Shown here piece after piece: positions 28,535-38,194 of a stretch of 64,000 nt of DNA. Each line of letters begins with the position of its first letter. The first letter of the stretch is position 1. The stretch comes from Taenia hydatigena (Eukaryota; Platyhelminthes; Cestoda; Cyclophyllidea; Taeniidae): NCBI GenBank assembly GCA_036345935.2, contig JADWOT020001185.1, positions 124,001-188,000 on the forward strand, given 5' to 3'. The position numbers were made by a program, and so were the translations under genes. The notes under the pieces were generated by a model, which did no database searches, had not been told where the DNA came from, and saw only the letters and a program-made list of their open reading frames with translations.

Positions 28535-29925
28535 TATAGTCATCTACATCCTCTGTTCCAATTATTTTAGCCCATCGCAGACTCTTGTCATTTGGTCTTT
28601 TCTCCCGTTGTACGATTGTGAATAAAGATATGGCCGTTAGTGGTTTGAATTGCAGACGACCACCTACCTACCATTTTACCCATGTTCGGCCTTTGTCATT
28701 TTATTTGTCTGTATACTCGGATCGTCGCGTAAACTGACATTGACTTTGCAGTAAGTGCGCGTTCGTATATAGTACAGCGCAAATGCATTTGCCTTTCTCA
28801 TTATCCAGGTTTATATTATGTAGTTTTGAGGGTTGAATAAATAGCATGATAATAAGTGGTTGCGAAGGGATCGTTTTTTCATTGTCGAAGTAAGCCTCAT
28901 GTAGTTGTGCGTCTGCATCAACAACTTTAATATGCATGTCCAATTATGCCATTTTTCTCTTTAATATTCTTTGAGGACCTGACATTCAGCTTCACCCTAA
29001 ATCAAATTAAAACTCGCTGCGAAGCTAATTGTTTCATTGGTTAACAAATCTACTTAGTCATTACTTTGACTTCAGTTAATTTATTGGCATTTATTTCACA
29101 TCACATTTTTGATGTCACCTCTTGGATTTTGTTTTGTTGCCCAGCCGCCCCCAATCCGAAGCTTTTAATGGAAAACAGAGCAAATGCGTAAAACAAAAGC
29201 GGTACAAAATGTAAAAAAGGCTTATTCAGAAAGGAAGAAGTAGGACTAGAAGAGAAAGTGAGGGCAATAAAATCTTCAACAGAAATGAAGTTGAAGCGAC
29301 CTAAAATCGCCACTGGATTCAAGTCAGTATATATCGGTCAAATCGTAATTAGAAATTTGTAGCCATCCTGATAGTAGCTTAGCCATTAAAGCAGGAAGAA
29401 GTGCATTTAAGAAGATAGTTAGCCAGCTAGCCAGTTAGCTAGGACATTTGACATCTCCTGGTTATCCAAACATGCAGGTAGACGCCTAACTGAACAGCGT
29501 TAGATCCAGCCAGTTAGGCATTAAGCCAACCGGCAAGCCTGTATGGCAGGCAAATAACTAGGCGCCTACGCAGCCAGGTATGAAAACCAGCTAGTCCAGA
29601 GGGCCAGGCAATCGTGTAGGCAGTGAGGATGGACACAGTAGGGTGAAGATTGAGAGCAATTGTTGCAGGAATAATAGGGGTTAAATAAGAATGATGCAGC
29701 GTCATCTCGCTCCAGCCTCCGCATTATGCCATCAGCCCAATTTTCCTTCTCTCTGCTAAATATATGCATCTTGCCTCAGCATTATGTGCTTAATTGTCTT
29801 CAAGGAAGCCTCGGCCGGTACTGTTATACGTGCTGTGCGCCAACGAACATTAAGAGCAGTTCTTCTGGCCCAAGGCACCGAAGGCGCCATGCAAAAAGCT
29901 AGCCTTATATTATCCCGCTTATCTT
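28535..29925 (+). repeat. R1 repeat, copy 2
   Basis: This is a direct repeat of 2159-3549. Unlike copy 1 it is flanked on both sides by related ~270-base sequences (28268-28534 and 29922-30220), and the right flank runs on into a short R1-start fragment at about 30221-30290. The arrangement is therefore a partial tandem of a ~1.65-kb unit, or an element with LTR-like ends. No pol-like coding sequence is visible. Confidence 0.85.
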
Positions 29926-30290
29926 TTTTAGGAAATCATTAATGGCTGAAAGCCGCTTTACTTAACGTGCTAGCAACCAAGGTTTGTTTAGAGTCCAGAC
30001 TGGGTTGCATTGAAGCGGGAGCACAATTAAAGTAAGCAGTAGGGAGTGAATGGAGAGGACAATAGTATGAGGCGGGAAGCAGATAAGTAAAGTGGGATAG
30101 AGTGGACCAGCAGTCTTGAGATTTCCATCGTCGTCAGCCAATTCTGTACTAACCCGAACCGACGCAAGAGCCCTAATGGTAAGAAGAAATCAGAGATCTT
30201 ACATGTAATCTAGCCATCAGCATCCTCTGTTCTAGTGATTTTAGCTCATTTAGACATTACACATTTGGTCTCTCTTCCTAATGTTGCTGA
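29922..30290 (+). repeat. Right flanking repeat plus truncated R1 start
   Basis: This repeats 28268-28534 and then about 70 bases of the R1 start (CATCCTCTGTTCTAGTG...TTGGTCT), after which similarity ends. It defines a second, truncated unit of the X-R1 tandem. Confidence 0.6.
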
Positions 30291-30895
30291 ATCGGTCGAA
30301 TTACCAACGAATGACTCATGCAATTTGGGACTTACATCATCAAATCACTGTAATCAGACATGCTTATTTATGATCCTGTAGATCAGAATCACCGACAAAG
30401 AGATGTCACACGAAAACAAGTATGGGTGCGTGCCTCTATTTCTTAATCTTCAGCTGATCAACTTTGGCCTACAGCCACGTGGATTGTGAAGCATTCTTAA
30501 CTATAAAATCATTTTCGCGACAAATTTTGAAACCCCTTTCCTTGGTTCATCACTAAAGCTTTATGATCAATCTATCTGCAAGCCGATTTACCTGTCATGG
30601 GTATGCCATAACATGAGAGCCTTAATCTTGTTGGTGGGTATCGTAGGAAACAAGCCTATTTTTCAGCCTATCCTCAAATTACTATAAACGCTCGTCAGTT
30701 TGAGCCAAAATGATCTAACTGTACGGCTTTCTTTGATGCGTACTGCTAATTGCGTCAAAATCTCTGCAATTATAATTCTTAAAGTAAATATACCACCTAC
30801 CAGAAGAAACAGATGCTAGTACTCGACACAAAACTGCCTTTGCTTTGTACGAACAACTAAGAAAAAACAGGAGCACATTGAATTACACGCTCTGC
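30291..30895. other. 3' flank of the EMAP-II gene
   Basis: This is downstream of the last exon on the minus strand. A+T-rich, with no clear polyadenylation signal assigned. Confidence 0.4.
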
Positions 30896-31068
30896 CTAGG
30901 AGATCTGTGCATCCACCAAAGTAGGGGCCTTGATGGCAGCATCAAGGCTGTTCCTCAGCTTTTGGAACACACCCTTTTAAGTGGCTATTTGCGAACCGTC
31001 CACGCGCATATCAGGCATCTCTTGCTCCCCCACTTTCTTTTTTGGATGAAGCCGAGCATCGACTTCGC
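30896..31068 (-). CDS. EMAP-II / tRNA-binding domain, last exon, with in-frame TAA
   Basis: After a strong acceptor (CTTCCTTTTAG), the exon begins with the last two bases of a Gly codon and reads EVDARLHPKKK (PKKK at 31034-31045). This is the family's G-x-x-D-x-x-L-x-PKKK segment that follows exon 2. It then reads DGSQIAT, a TAA at 30977-30979, and 26 further codons (KGVFQ..., APTL, AQIS) before TAG at 30896-30898. In AIMP1-like proteins the residue at the TAA is Tyr and the following KGV is shared, and AQIS sits where the family C-terminus lies. Homology therefore continues past the stop. Without readthrough the product loses its last 26 residues. The open frame on the opposite strand here (30845-31072) is a shadow. 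Confidence 0.75.
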
Positions 31069-32187
31069 CTAAAAGGAAGGCGTAAAAGAGGTAAAATGAA
31101 CTGTGCTACTTGAGTAAAGTGGAATTCTTACAGACGCGTATCTTTATTGCTCACTACTCTTAAAGAAAACCATGGCCTAAAGTCATGTAAATGTCACAAA
31201 GCGCATTACTGCAGTGAATGGCGGTGACACTTACCACTATTTTATCATCTGACGCTTCCATGAGGTAGATGTTTCACGCAGTCACTCTAAGTCCACCAAT
31301 CTATGCTATAGCAGACGTCTGCAACCTCAAAGAACTCACCAGAAGCTTTCTTTTTCTTGTCCGGTTTCTGGAAGTTCTAGAACGTCTCGGATTTCGCAAT
31401 CTCTTAAGGTTCTCCTAATTGGTAAATGTTGCAAACAAAAGAACTTAATTCGCCGATATTCACCGGCATCGGTGCTGATGCGAATGCGGCAGGTATGCGA
31501 AAAGGGATAAACACGTCACGTATTCCTCAAAAAGCAGTAGATTCTTACTTGTGAGTTATGCTCTCTAATTGATCACATAGGTTGTGCAATGTATTTTATT
31601 ATTTTTGTTTGAAAATACAAAAATACACATGCGCAAGCATTAATGATGAAATCCGTGCACCCCTAGTCCTTCACAAAACCAAACTTTGAAAATCTTATTA
31701 GCAAAGCCTTAAGTATTAAAAATGGGAGGCAGGGATAACAAAACACGTACAGCAACCAACGATCATTTTCATTACAAACATGCAGCAGTTCTTCGAGTTC
31801 GAATAAAGCCCTTCTTTTAATGACAGTTCCTAAAGCATTTGATATCTACACCCAAAAGACCAAAAAATAGCATAGAATTATTTTTTTTATCTCACTTGTG
31901 CAAGCAGCTCCTAAGATCTTAACTGGGCCTATGGAGAATTATCTACTAGTCGAGGAACAACCCAAATGCCCTTTCAAAGTCTCAATGTTTCAAAGCTCCT
32001 CGAAAACCCAAGCCGTCAGTAGAAAGCAAATGCCAATGCAACTTCAAGATTGAAAGTAGTTAGAAATTTGGCACTATTCTCGTAGCCTTCAGTAAATTAT
32101 CCTAAGTTGATGCAGATGTGACGGAGGAGATAGAGAGCATGCCTCTAAAGCCCGAGACTCTATAATAGAATGTAGATTTTAACTAGC
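31069..32187 (-). other. Intron 2 of the EMAP-II gene, possible GC-AG type
   Basis: Frame-preserving joining of exon 2 to exon 3 requires the intron to start with GC (GCTAGT) and end with AG, after a clear pyrimidine tract. The alternative GT two bases further in would place TAG in frame at the junction. No repeat family member was recognised inside. Confidence 0.5.
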
Positions 32188-32413
32188 CATGATAGCCCTC
32201 CACGTAGACCCTGTCACCCAGCGCTGGCTCTATCGGACCCTCAATAACTAGGGGCTCCGCTCTACCATTGGTGTTGGCGGCGCACATCAGCATACCCTGC
32301 GACTCGCTGCCACGCATCTTGACAGGCTTGAGATCGCACACAGAGATGCCCACTAATCCTTGCGTCCTCTCAATGGGCACATGCGGCATGAGGCCGCCTT
32401 TACCTAGGTCCAC
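32188..32413 (-). CDS. EMAP-II / tRNA-binding domain, exon 2
   Basis: This exon holds the most conserved part of the domain: PHVPIE, then LKPVKMRG at 32309-32332, then SQGMLMCAA and GDRVYVEGY. These match the family hallmarks NLKPxKMRG, SQGMLxCA and the final GD/GE strand. The acceptor is a good pyrimidine tract ending CACTAG before 32413, in phase 0 to match exon 1. The exon must end after one base of a Gly codon at 32188 to join exon 3 in frame, which makes the donor GCTAGT rather than GT. Between VDLG and GLMPHVP about seven residues normally present in the OB fold are absent. Reading past the proposed donor meets TAG at once. Confidence 0.85.
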
Positions 32414-33739
32414 CTAGTGAGATGAAGGTAAAGAAATCACTATACAGGAGTCAAAATTGGGAAAAGTGACCACAGAATACATTGAGAGTTTGGGAGATTA
32501 GGCAGACAGTGGAATGCGATGACGGCAATTGCATAAATTTGACGGACTTTTAAGAGGTAGAGCTTCCTGAAGAATGCAGCCCGCAAAATGAAGCAAAGCT
32601 GCTTCTAAGATCACATCTGTGCTGCTAAATAATCAGGCAGCCATGCAGCTGAATCAGTCGTATTAATGCTCCAAATTGACTTGTTACTTGTGCTTTGTGC
32701 AAGACTTCGGCCATTATAACCCATTTGGTCCAGCTCGCAAATTTTCTGGTGCTTCAGAGTATGCAGCTAAGAATCTAGTTAGCATTGCCTTCAAAACATT
32801 GACAGGATAAATAAGTATTTTGAATCTAGCTTGCAAATCGCTGGGGCTAGTTCAAGCTGCTATCACATCAAAATATTTAAAATCATTTTATCAAATGAAA
32901 AATTTAGAGCCTTTGTTCTTAGATCCTAATGCCGCGATAGCAAAAGAACAACACGATCTAGAAGAAGTGTTAGGCACTGCGAAGGATTTTATCATTGAAA
33001 GATTAGACTGCCAAATTCATCCCTGGTCCCTTGTCGTCTTGCCGATTCGAAACACAGATTAATGCTTCTAAAACCAGTTGGCAAGAAAATTGCCGTATCT
33101 GCTGGATTATCTGTTATGCGTTGGCCTAAGGGGACAGGCAAAGGTATCCACAAGACCTAAGAATTGCCACAAAGTGTCCAACCTGCGTTACCTTTAGATA
33201 AAGGTCGTCGAAACAAATCTATTCCGTAAATTATACTGCTACGGCAGAACCATATGATCATTCAAATGTTTTCCGTTGGTGACCGATCTGCAGGAAAACC
33301 TTCATTTCCAGACTTAAATCTTATAGGGCGGCTCAAAGCACGGCTATATTTGTCAGAAATCTAATTAGCAGGAAGAGCAGGATCAAAATTTGAACCAAAA
33401 AGTTAGTTGAAGTTCGGAGTGGTCCTCCAAAACACTATAATGTGAGCATTTATAACGATAAAGCTGTCAATTAAAAATACAAGCATGCAGTCAAGTAACA
33501 ACCATTTTAAATGCCAAAAAACCAGGTTTGTGGAAGTTAAAACAAGTTGGATCGAGTTAAACTGACTTTTTAAATGTCCAGAAGTAACGACCATTTAACC
33601 GCTCATATCTCGAGGATCTCAGCACTGCCTCCTGCAAAATGTTTAATTGTCCTTAGAAAACGAACGAACAAGCGCCATGCTTTTACTATGCTGCCACCTT
33701 GACAGCAGGATACCTAGGATAAAGGTGCTTGTAGCTAAC
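32414..33739 (-). other. Intron 1 of the EMAP-II gene
   Basis: This 1326-base interval is bounded by donor GTTAGC at its minus-strand 5' end and CTCACTAG at its 3' end. Most of it lies within the inverted arm; 32414-32580 is outside. An opposite-strand reading frame at about 32700-33062 is described separately. No exon encoding the roughly seven missing OB-fold residues was found here. Confidence 0.65.
32700..33062 (+). other. Degenerate reading frame shared by both arms, antisense to the EMAP-II intron
   Basis: On the plus strand one frame runs from about 32703 to a TAA ending at 33062, broken once by TAA near 32814. It reads ...HYNPFGP..., AAKNLVS and SFYQMKNLEPL. The other arm (minus strand, about 2036-1380) keeps the same frame and has a sense codon (CAA) where this copy has TAA. 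It has its own stops instead: TAA for Tyr in NPFGP's preceding codon, and TAG for Trp. About half of the ~24 differences I counted fall in third codon positions, a mild excess. No protein family was recognised. It could be the remnant of a gene or transposon, or chance. Confidence 0.25.
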
Positions 33740-33851
33740 CTTCTCTACAAAAATTGAGTCCGCATCAGGACGCTGTTCCATCTCCACGATTTCGCCCACT
33801 CGCATGTCGATGCGACTGATGTCAATGAACGAACCTTTATCTTTTTGTCCA
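33740..33851 (-). CDS. EMAP-II / tRNA-binding domain, exon 1 (TyrRS/AIMP1-like)
   Basis: This exon encodes the start of the EMAP-II-type OB-fold tRNA-binding domain. A lysine-containing linker leads into ISRIDMRVGEI, matching the family pattern of a D/R-rich first strand, then PDADS at 33755-33769, then FVEK. The exon starts in the third codon position after a TTTAAATAG acceptor and ends in phase 0 before donor GTTAGC. In the family this domain binds tRNA non-specifically and forms the C-terminus of cytosolic TyrRS, AIMP1/p43 or some MetRS. The exon lies inside the inverted duplication. Upstream exons (linker and any catalytic domain) should lie above 33.9 kb on the minus strand but were not recognised. 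Which of the three proteins this is cannot be settled from this domain. Confidence 0.85.
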
Positions 33852-34169
33852 CTATTTAAAAGGCTATGGTTTAGCATTACGAGAGAGATGCCTCTTATCT
33901 AAGTTAAAAGTAGAGTTTTGGTTGCTGTCGCCTCCATGAATAGGGTGCATAAAATGCAACATGACACTCCTAATGACATTAAGCAAATTGATAAGTTAAT
34001 ATCTCTAAGACGACACCAACCTGCAAGCTCGGGTCCTGTAAAAATTATTAAAATTGAGTCATGTTTATAACAGCTTTGCTAAACACTTTAGATTTCAGAC
34101 AGTTTCTTTTATTTATTCTTAGTTTATTGCACTTTCTAATTCAGGTTTTGGTTTTTATCCAATGGCTAT

Positions 34170-34740
34170 TTGCTGCGCCAGAAAAGGCGGTTCAGTTATC
34201 TTAACTTTATTATGTGGATTTCAATGGCTCCGTTTTCACCTTACTATTTTGTTCCATTTATTTGGTCAAGTCATTTTGAAAGTCTGTAATTGCACTAAGT
34301 TTCTGATATTGTGAGACGTTATTTTAAGTTGCTTTTCTTAATCCTTAACTTATGTTTTTTCTCCCTTTCTATTTACAAAGCAATGAAACTTTTGTACATC
34401 AGCCAGCCACGTTGACAAGTCCACAAAGGGGCGACCTCGTTCAATAAGCAGATTGCTAAATGTGTTGGCGAAGTATACTACTAGTTTGGGTTATTTTCTT
34501 TTATCGGGTTATTTCGGTTGTTCCCTAGAGAGGCTTCTCTACGACTTGCTTTGCATATCTACGATCAAAACCTAAAGCATCACATTCTTTTTCAAGACAG
34601 CACAATGGGACAATTTAGGCACTAACGATAAAAAAGCAAGCCTCTAAATCCTTTTAACAAACTACTTAGTTGCGTAGAGGTCAATGTGTCGTGGGTTTAT
34701 CCTATCCTCCACGAAGTATACTTCCTTCTCACATTGCGTT
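34170..34740 (+). repeat. Family C repeat, copy C2 (3' part), straddling the inverted-arm end
   Basis: It is collinear with 26860-27445. The right inverted arm ends inside it at 34440, so the part up to 34440 is also present, reversed, at window positions 1-270. This gives an independent anchor: C1 shows that the sequence on both sides of 34440 belongs together. Confidence 0.7.
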
Positions 34741-34989
34741 GCACATGCGCGTGATTCTTGCGTCCCTTAAATAGGCTTTCTAGGCCAAAGGTGGGAGGGC
34801 ATTTTCAACTTGGTCGGAGGGCAGCGTGGTCGCACTTCTGAGGCTAGCACATCCTCCTCCTTGAGGCCCCAACGTAGTTGCTCCATATCAGCCTTCTTCA
34901 TATGATAAAGATGTCTAGAACATAAACCTATTAATATTTCATACCGAGAATTGTTGTTAGCAATTTCAGTCTTTACCCTTTAACCTTAC

Positions 34990-35245
34990 TTTACACATTT
35001 CCTTACCAATTTTAGCTTACTACAAAGCACAGCCCAGAATAATTTGATGAATCCGAGTTATCGGAATGATCTTCATTATTAAGTGTATTTGAAGAAGTCC
35101 ATGGCAAATGGATTCACTGAGGGCTGTGTATCTTTGCAATAAAAAAGAGCAGTGGTTGGGAGTTGCCTCCACTCACGACAACTTATTTGCACGCACAAGA
35201 TTATCGACTGATCAGACAAAAGTGGCCGACAAGGGAAACATAAGG
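34990..35245 (+). repeat. Family D repeat, copy D1
   Basis: It is collinear with 55605-55895. Shared landmarks are TTACCAATTxTAG, TTGATGAATC/TCGATGAATC, GTCCxTGGCAAATGG, TGACAAC/CGACAAC and TCGACTGATCxGACAA. It abuts the truncated family B copy B2. Confidence 0.65.
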
Positions 35246-35965
35246 TTACATGGCGCCAGTGGACAAGGAAGGAGTAGGAAACAAGTGTTAGCGGTGTCCG
35301 TAGCCCAGGGGTCAGAGCACTTGTGAACCAGTTGAGTTTTGCCTACCTCATTGCCTCGGCTTCACCATGTCTTGTTTCCTTAGCAGCTACCCTCTCTAGC
35401 ATCGTGCACTTACACCACATCCCAGCTGATGAATCGAATATGCAGGTGAATGGGTGGGTAGATTATTAAATGCTATTTCGTTTTGTGCATAAATTAGGTT
35501 CATAAGGAAGCTGACACTTAAAACTTTTTAGTTAAAAGAAATTCCAGGCTGTACATTTGGGGTTCTAAAGCATTCCTAGACATAACAATCCAGGGATATT
35601 AATGAATAGGCTGAGTGGTTTTCAGTGGATGCCCGCTAGCAGGGATTCCACGATGCAGATAGCGTAGCGCCATTCACAAATTTCGTACACTGCTAACATA
35701 TTTATGTCTCGCATTCACATTGGCAGATGCTGATCAGAGCACCCCCATGCGTTTATTTTCCACTGATTTACGGCAGCAATCGGAAATTGAATGTTTGTTC
35801 ATTAACATTAGTCTTGGTTGGATGGCAAACTAATTAATTGTGTTTGCGTTTTGCACTGATCTTATAACGTTTAATAAGTTTGTGGTCTTACAGGCATTCT
35901 GTAATTGATGATCGCACCTTATCGCTAATCTAAGGACAAATCAGTTCCCGAAGGTAGCAACACTG
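35245..35965 (+). repeat. Family B element, copy B2 (3' part)
   Basis: It is collinear with the reverse complement of about 17885-18600. Landmarks are CAGTGGACAAGGAAG, CACTTGTGAACCAGTTG, CTTAGCAGCTACCC, GGCTGTACATTTGGGGT and GCCCGCTAGCAGG. The tRNA-bearing half is missing. In its place, directly upstream, is a family D repeat (34990-35245). Confidence 0.75.
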
Positions 35966-37254
35966 TTGCAATGCTTGCCTGAATGCGCCTTTTAAGCGAG
36001 AGGCGATCGGTGGCCACGAATAGGTTAGTAAGGGGTGCATCATCTACAACTGAGGATGGAGCATAGTCTGAATGAGCTCAGCCTCGATCACTGGTTCCCC
36101 TGCCTATGTGATCATTGCACTCAATACGAGGGCCTAAGAAACAAAGCTAAAAATGAGAAACCAATCGTATTGCACTGATAGCTGAGATGGTGGATCACTA
36201 CCCATTGCAGAATCCTCCACCCAGCCGCGGCTTGTTCGAATTACATAGCGTATGGCTAAAAACTCAGTGCATCAAATTCTAGCATTTGTGCAAATTTGCC
36301 TCCACATTATGGGGTTGATGTTATAAATAGGGTGCATAAACCAGGTCGATATCACACCCTGACGAAGATTGCGTAATGTAAGCAAAATTGACTTACCCGC
36401 AGATGCGCCACAGTAGCCACTTCCGAGACGTGCGCATGTTGGTGATGATCGGACCTTGTTGCATGCAACCCGAAGGTGAAAGCGATGAAGCGACATAAGA
36501 TGAGACGAATTGGAATGAAACTGGAACATTGCATCCCGCAAAATAAGAGATATTTTTGAAGTGAACTCTGATGTGCATAAGGCAAGAAACTGGCAACCTA
36601 CTTCATACTTTTCGCTCGATAAAATCAAGGGCTTTTTATTGGTGGCACTGTCTAAGAACAAATGAAGCAATCGCTTGAATGTCATTCACTTCCTTCGGCC
36701 TGCATGCTGTCCGGGTAGGTGCTTTTCCGAGGCATATGTGTCTTAACGCTTCCCGGTAATTATGGTGACCAGGTGACTTTGCAGCAATGTGTTGACGTCT
36801 CCATGGTGCCAATTATTTAAGCCTCCGCATCTTCGACAGACATCAAATCCACACTGACTTACTCCAATAATGGCTGGTGTGAAATGGCCCACAACGTAAA
36901 ATCACTGGTACACCAACTGGAATGGCTTCAGAGGTGTGCAGCTACCTTAGCGCCTCCAACCTGGTTAATCTTCACACGGCTAACTGAGTATGGAGGTGGA
37001 TTCTTTCCACGCGTCGATTTCCACTCTCAGATGGCAGCATATTCAAATAAATTATGATGCACAAATGTCCCTGCCAGTTACTTTTCTCACAACCTCTGCC
37101 AAGTTTCATACAAAATGAGTTTGAGGCTCTTTGACATAAGGAGGAGCAGCTGGATCCCAATCGACGCTTTCTAACCGCATTTGAGTCCAAGCAACTCTAC
37201 AATATCATATGATTCGGCGTCTTCCTTAGCTCCTTATTAACAAATGATGTCGAA
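35966..37254. other. No recognised features
   Basis: Between B2 and F1. The 137-codon minus-strand frame at 36272-36685 overlaps two other frames in the same region and shows no recognisable domain. Confidence 0.5.
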
Positions 37255-37560
37255 ATAGGAATGTATGTTTCAATTTATAGCTCCAAATGCTGCATTTGCC
37301 AATCAGTCTCCAGCAAATAAGAAACGATCCTACTGTAGCCTGCTTGCGTAAAGAAGTGCTGTTACACTAAAATGTATGGGTTGTATTATTAGTCGCATCA
37401 GGCTTCTAAAGAAATGCTGCATGCGTTGCAATTATGACCGCGTTATCCATCTGGTGAGTCCTTTACACTTCGGTAGGTAGGGTTCGCTAGTCACCTTGGG
37501 GTCTTTTGCGTCCTGTCAGATAGTAGTTATTACAGTCACTTTCAACGGATAGGAAATAAG
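37255..37560 (+). repeat. Family F repeat, copy F1
   Basis: It is collinear with 47335-47640. Landmarks are GCATTTGxxAATCA, ATCCTGCTTGC-like, ATTGTATTAT, CTTGGGGTCT and CTGTCAGATAxT-ATTxCAGTCA. Confidence 0.65.
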
Positions 37561-38194
37561 TCGAATAAGATTAAATGTTCCTTAGAATTTCCTAAAGGTC
37601 TTGGTGACTCCAACGCCTCTACGCTAATTGCCAAATCAATTAGTTGGCGACCGAATAGACTTCATTAACTAGCCCAGTATGAAGAAATGGGAGCGATAGG
37701 ATGTGATCTGCGCAAGAAAAAAGCACAGTCAAAAGTACACTTTGTACCAACAAAGAGACAACGAAAATGGCCAAATCTGTCACTTTTTAAGAGCATTGAT
37801 GTGTTTATCACTTTGCCTCTGATTCGGTTGGTTGGGTAATTTAGTAAGTAATAGCCTTAAAAAATTCGTGCAAATGGCAGGCTAAGGAACAACATGGTAT
37901 TCAGATTGGTTTACTTCTGCGCATAGGTCCGGAATCGGAAGGACCGCCTTGGCGCAAATATGGCCCGCCAGACAGGCAGAGCAGAGACCAGTGTAATATT
38001 CCTTGGTCGGAAGCGCCCATTTTCTGGGCCGCGACTAATGAGTCTTGCGATTGTGGAACGAACAATCGCTATTTTCGAAGAGAGAAGAAAGCGGTGCATG
38101 GGGTCTGGCTAACAATGCTGAAAGTCAGGATCACTTTGTGAACCACTACTCATCCCCCTTGCTCATCGTCGTCGGCTGGAGCGCCTGCTTCACA
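37561..38194. other. No recognised features; G+C-rich patch
   Basis: About 37920-38100 is noticeably richer in G+C than its surroundings and lies just upstream of family B copy B3. No gene was recognised. Confidence 0.4.

Larger units (their letters stand above)
32581..34440 (-). repeat. Right arm of the large inverted duplication
   Basis: This is the partner of 1-2158. It sits in a coherent gene context: exon 1 of the EMAP-II gene lies inside it, and exons 2 and 3 follow on the minus strand, so this arm looks like the original locus. Beyond 34440 the sequence continues as a family C repeat that also occurs at about 26860-27445. Confidence 0.95.

Noticed and set aside
30896..31068. Nuclear reassignment of TAA to Tyr
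   Set aside because: Only one codon supports it, other frames in the window do not need it, and a nonsense mutation or base error is simpler. Kept only as a checkable option.
31340..31367. Lysine-rich 28-base candidate exon on the minus strand with AG acceptor and GTGAGT donor
   Set aside because: It lies between EMAP-II exons 2 and 3, which already join in phase and are contiguous in the family. Adding it would break the frame.
33403..33594. 63-codon frame conserved identically in both inverted arms (also 847-1038)
   Set aside because: It lies in the stretch where the arms are identical anyway, so conservation says nothing about coding. It also falls inside the EMAP-II intron.
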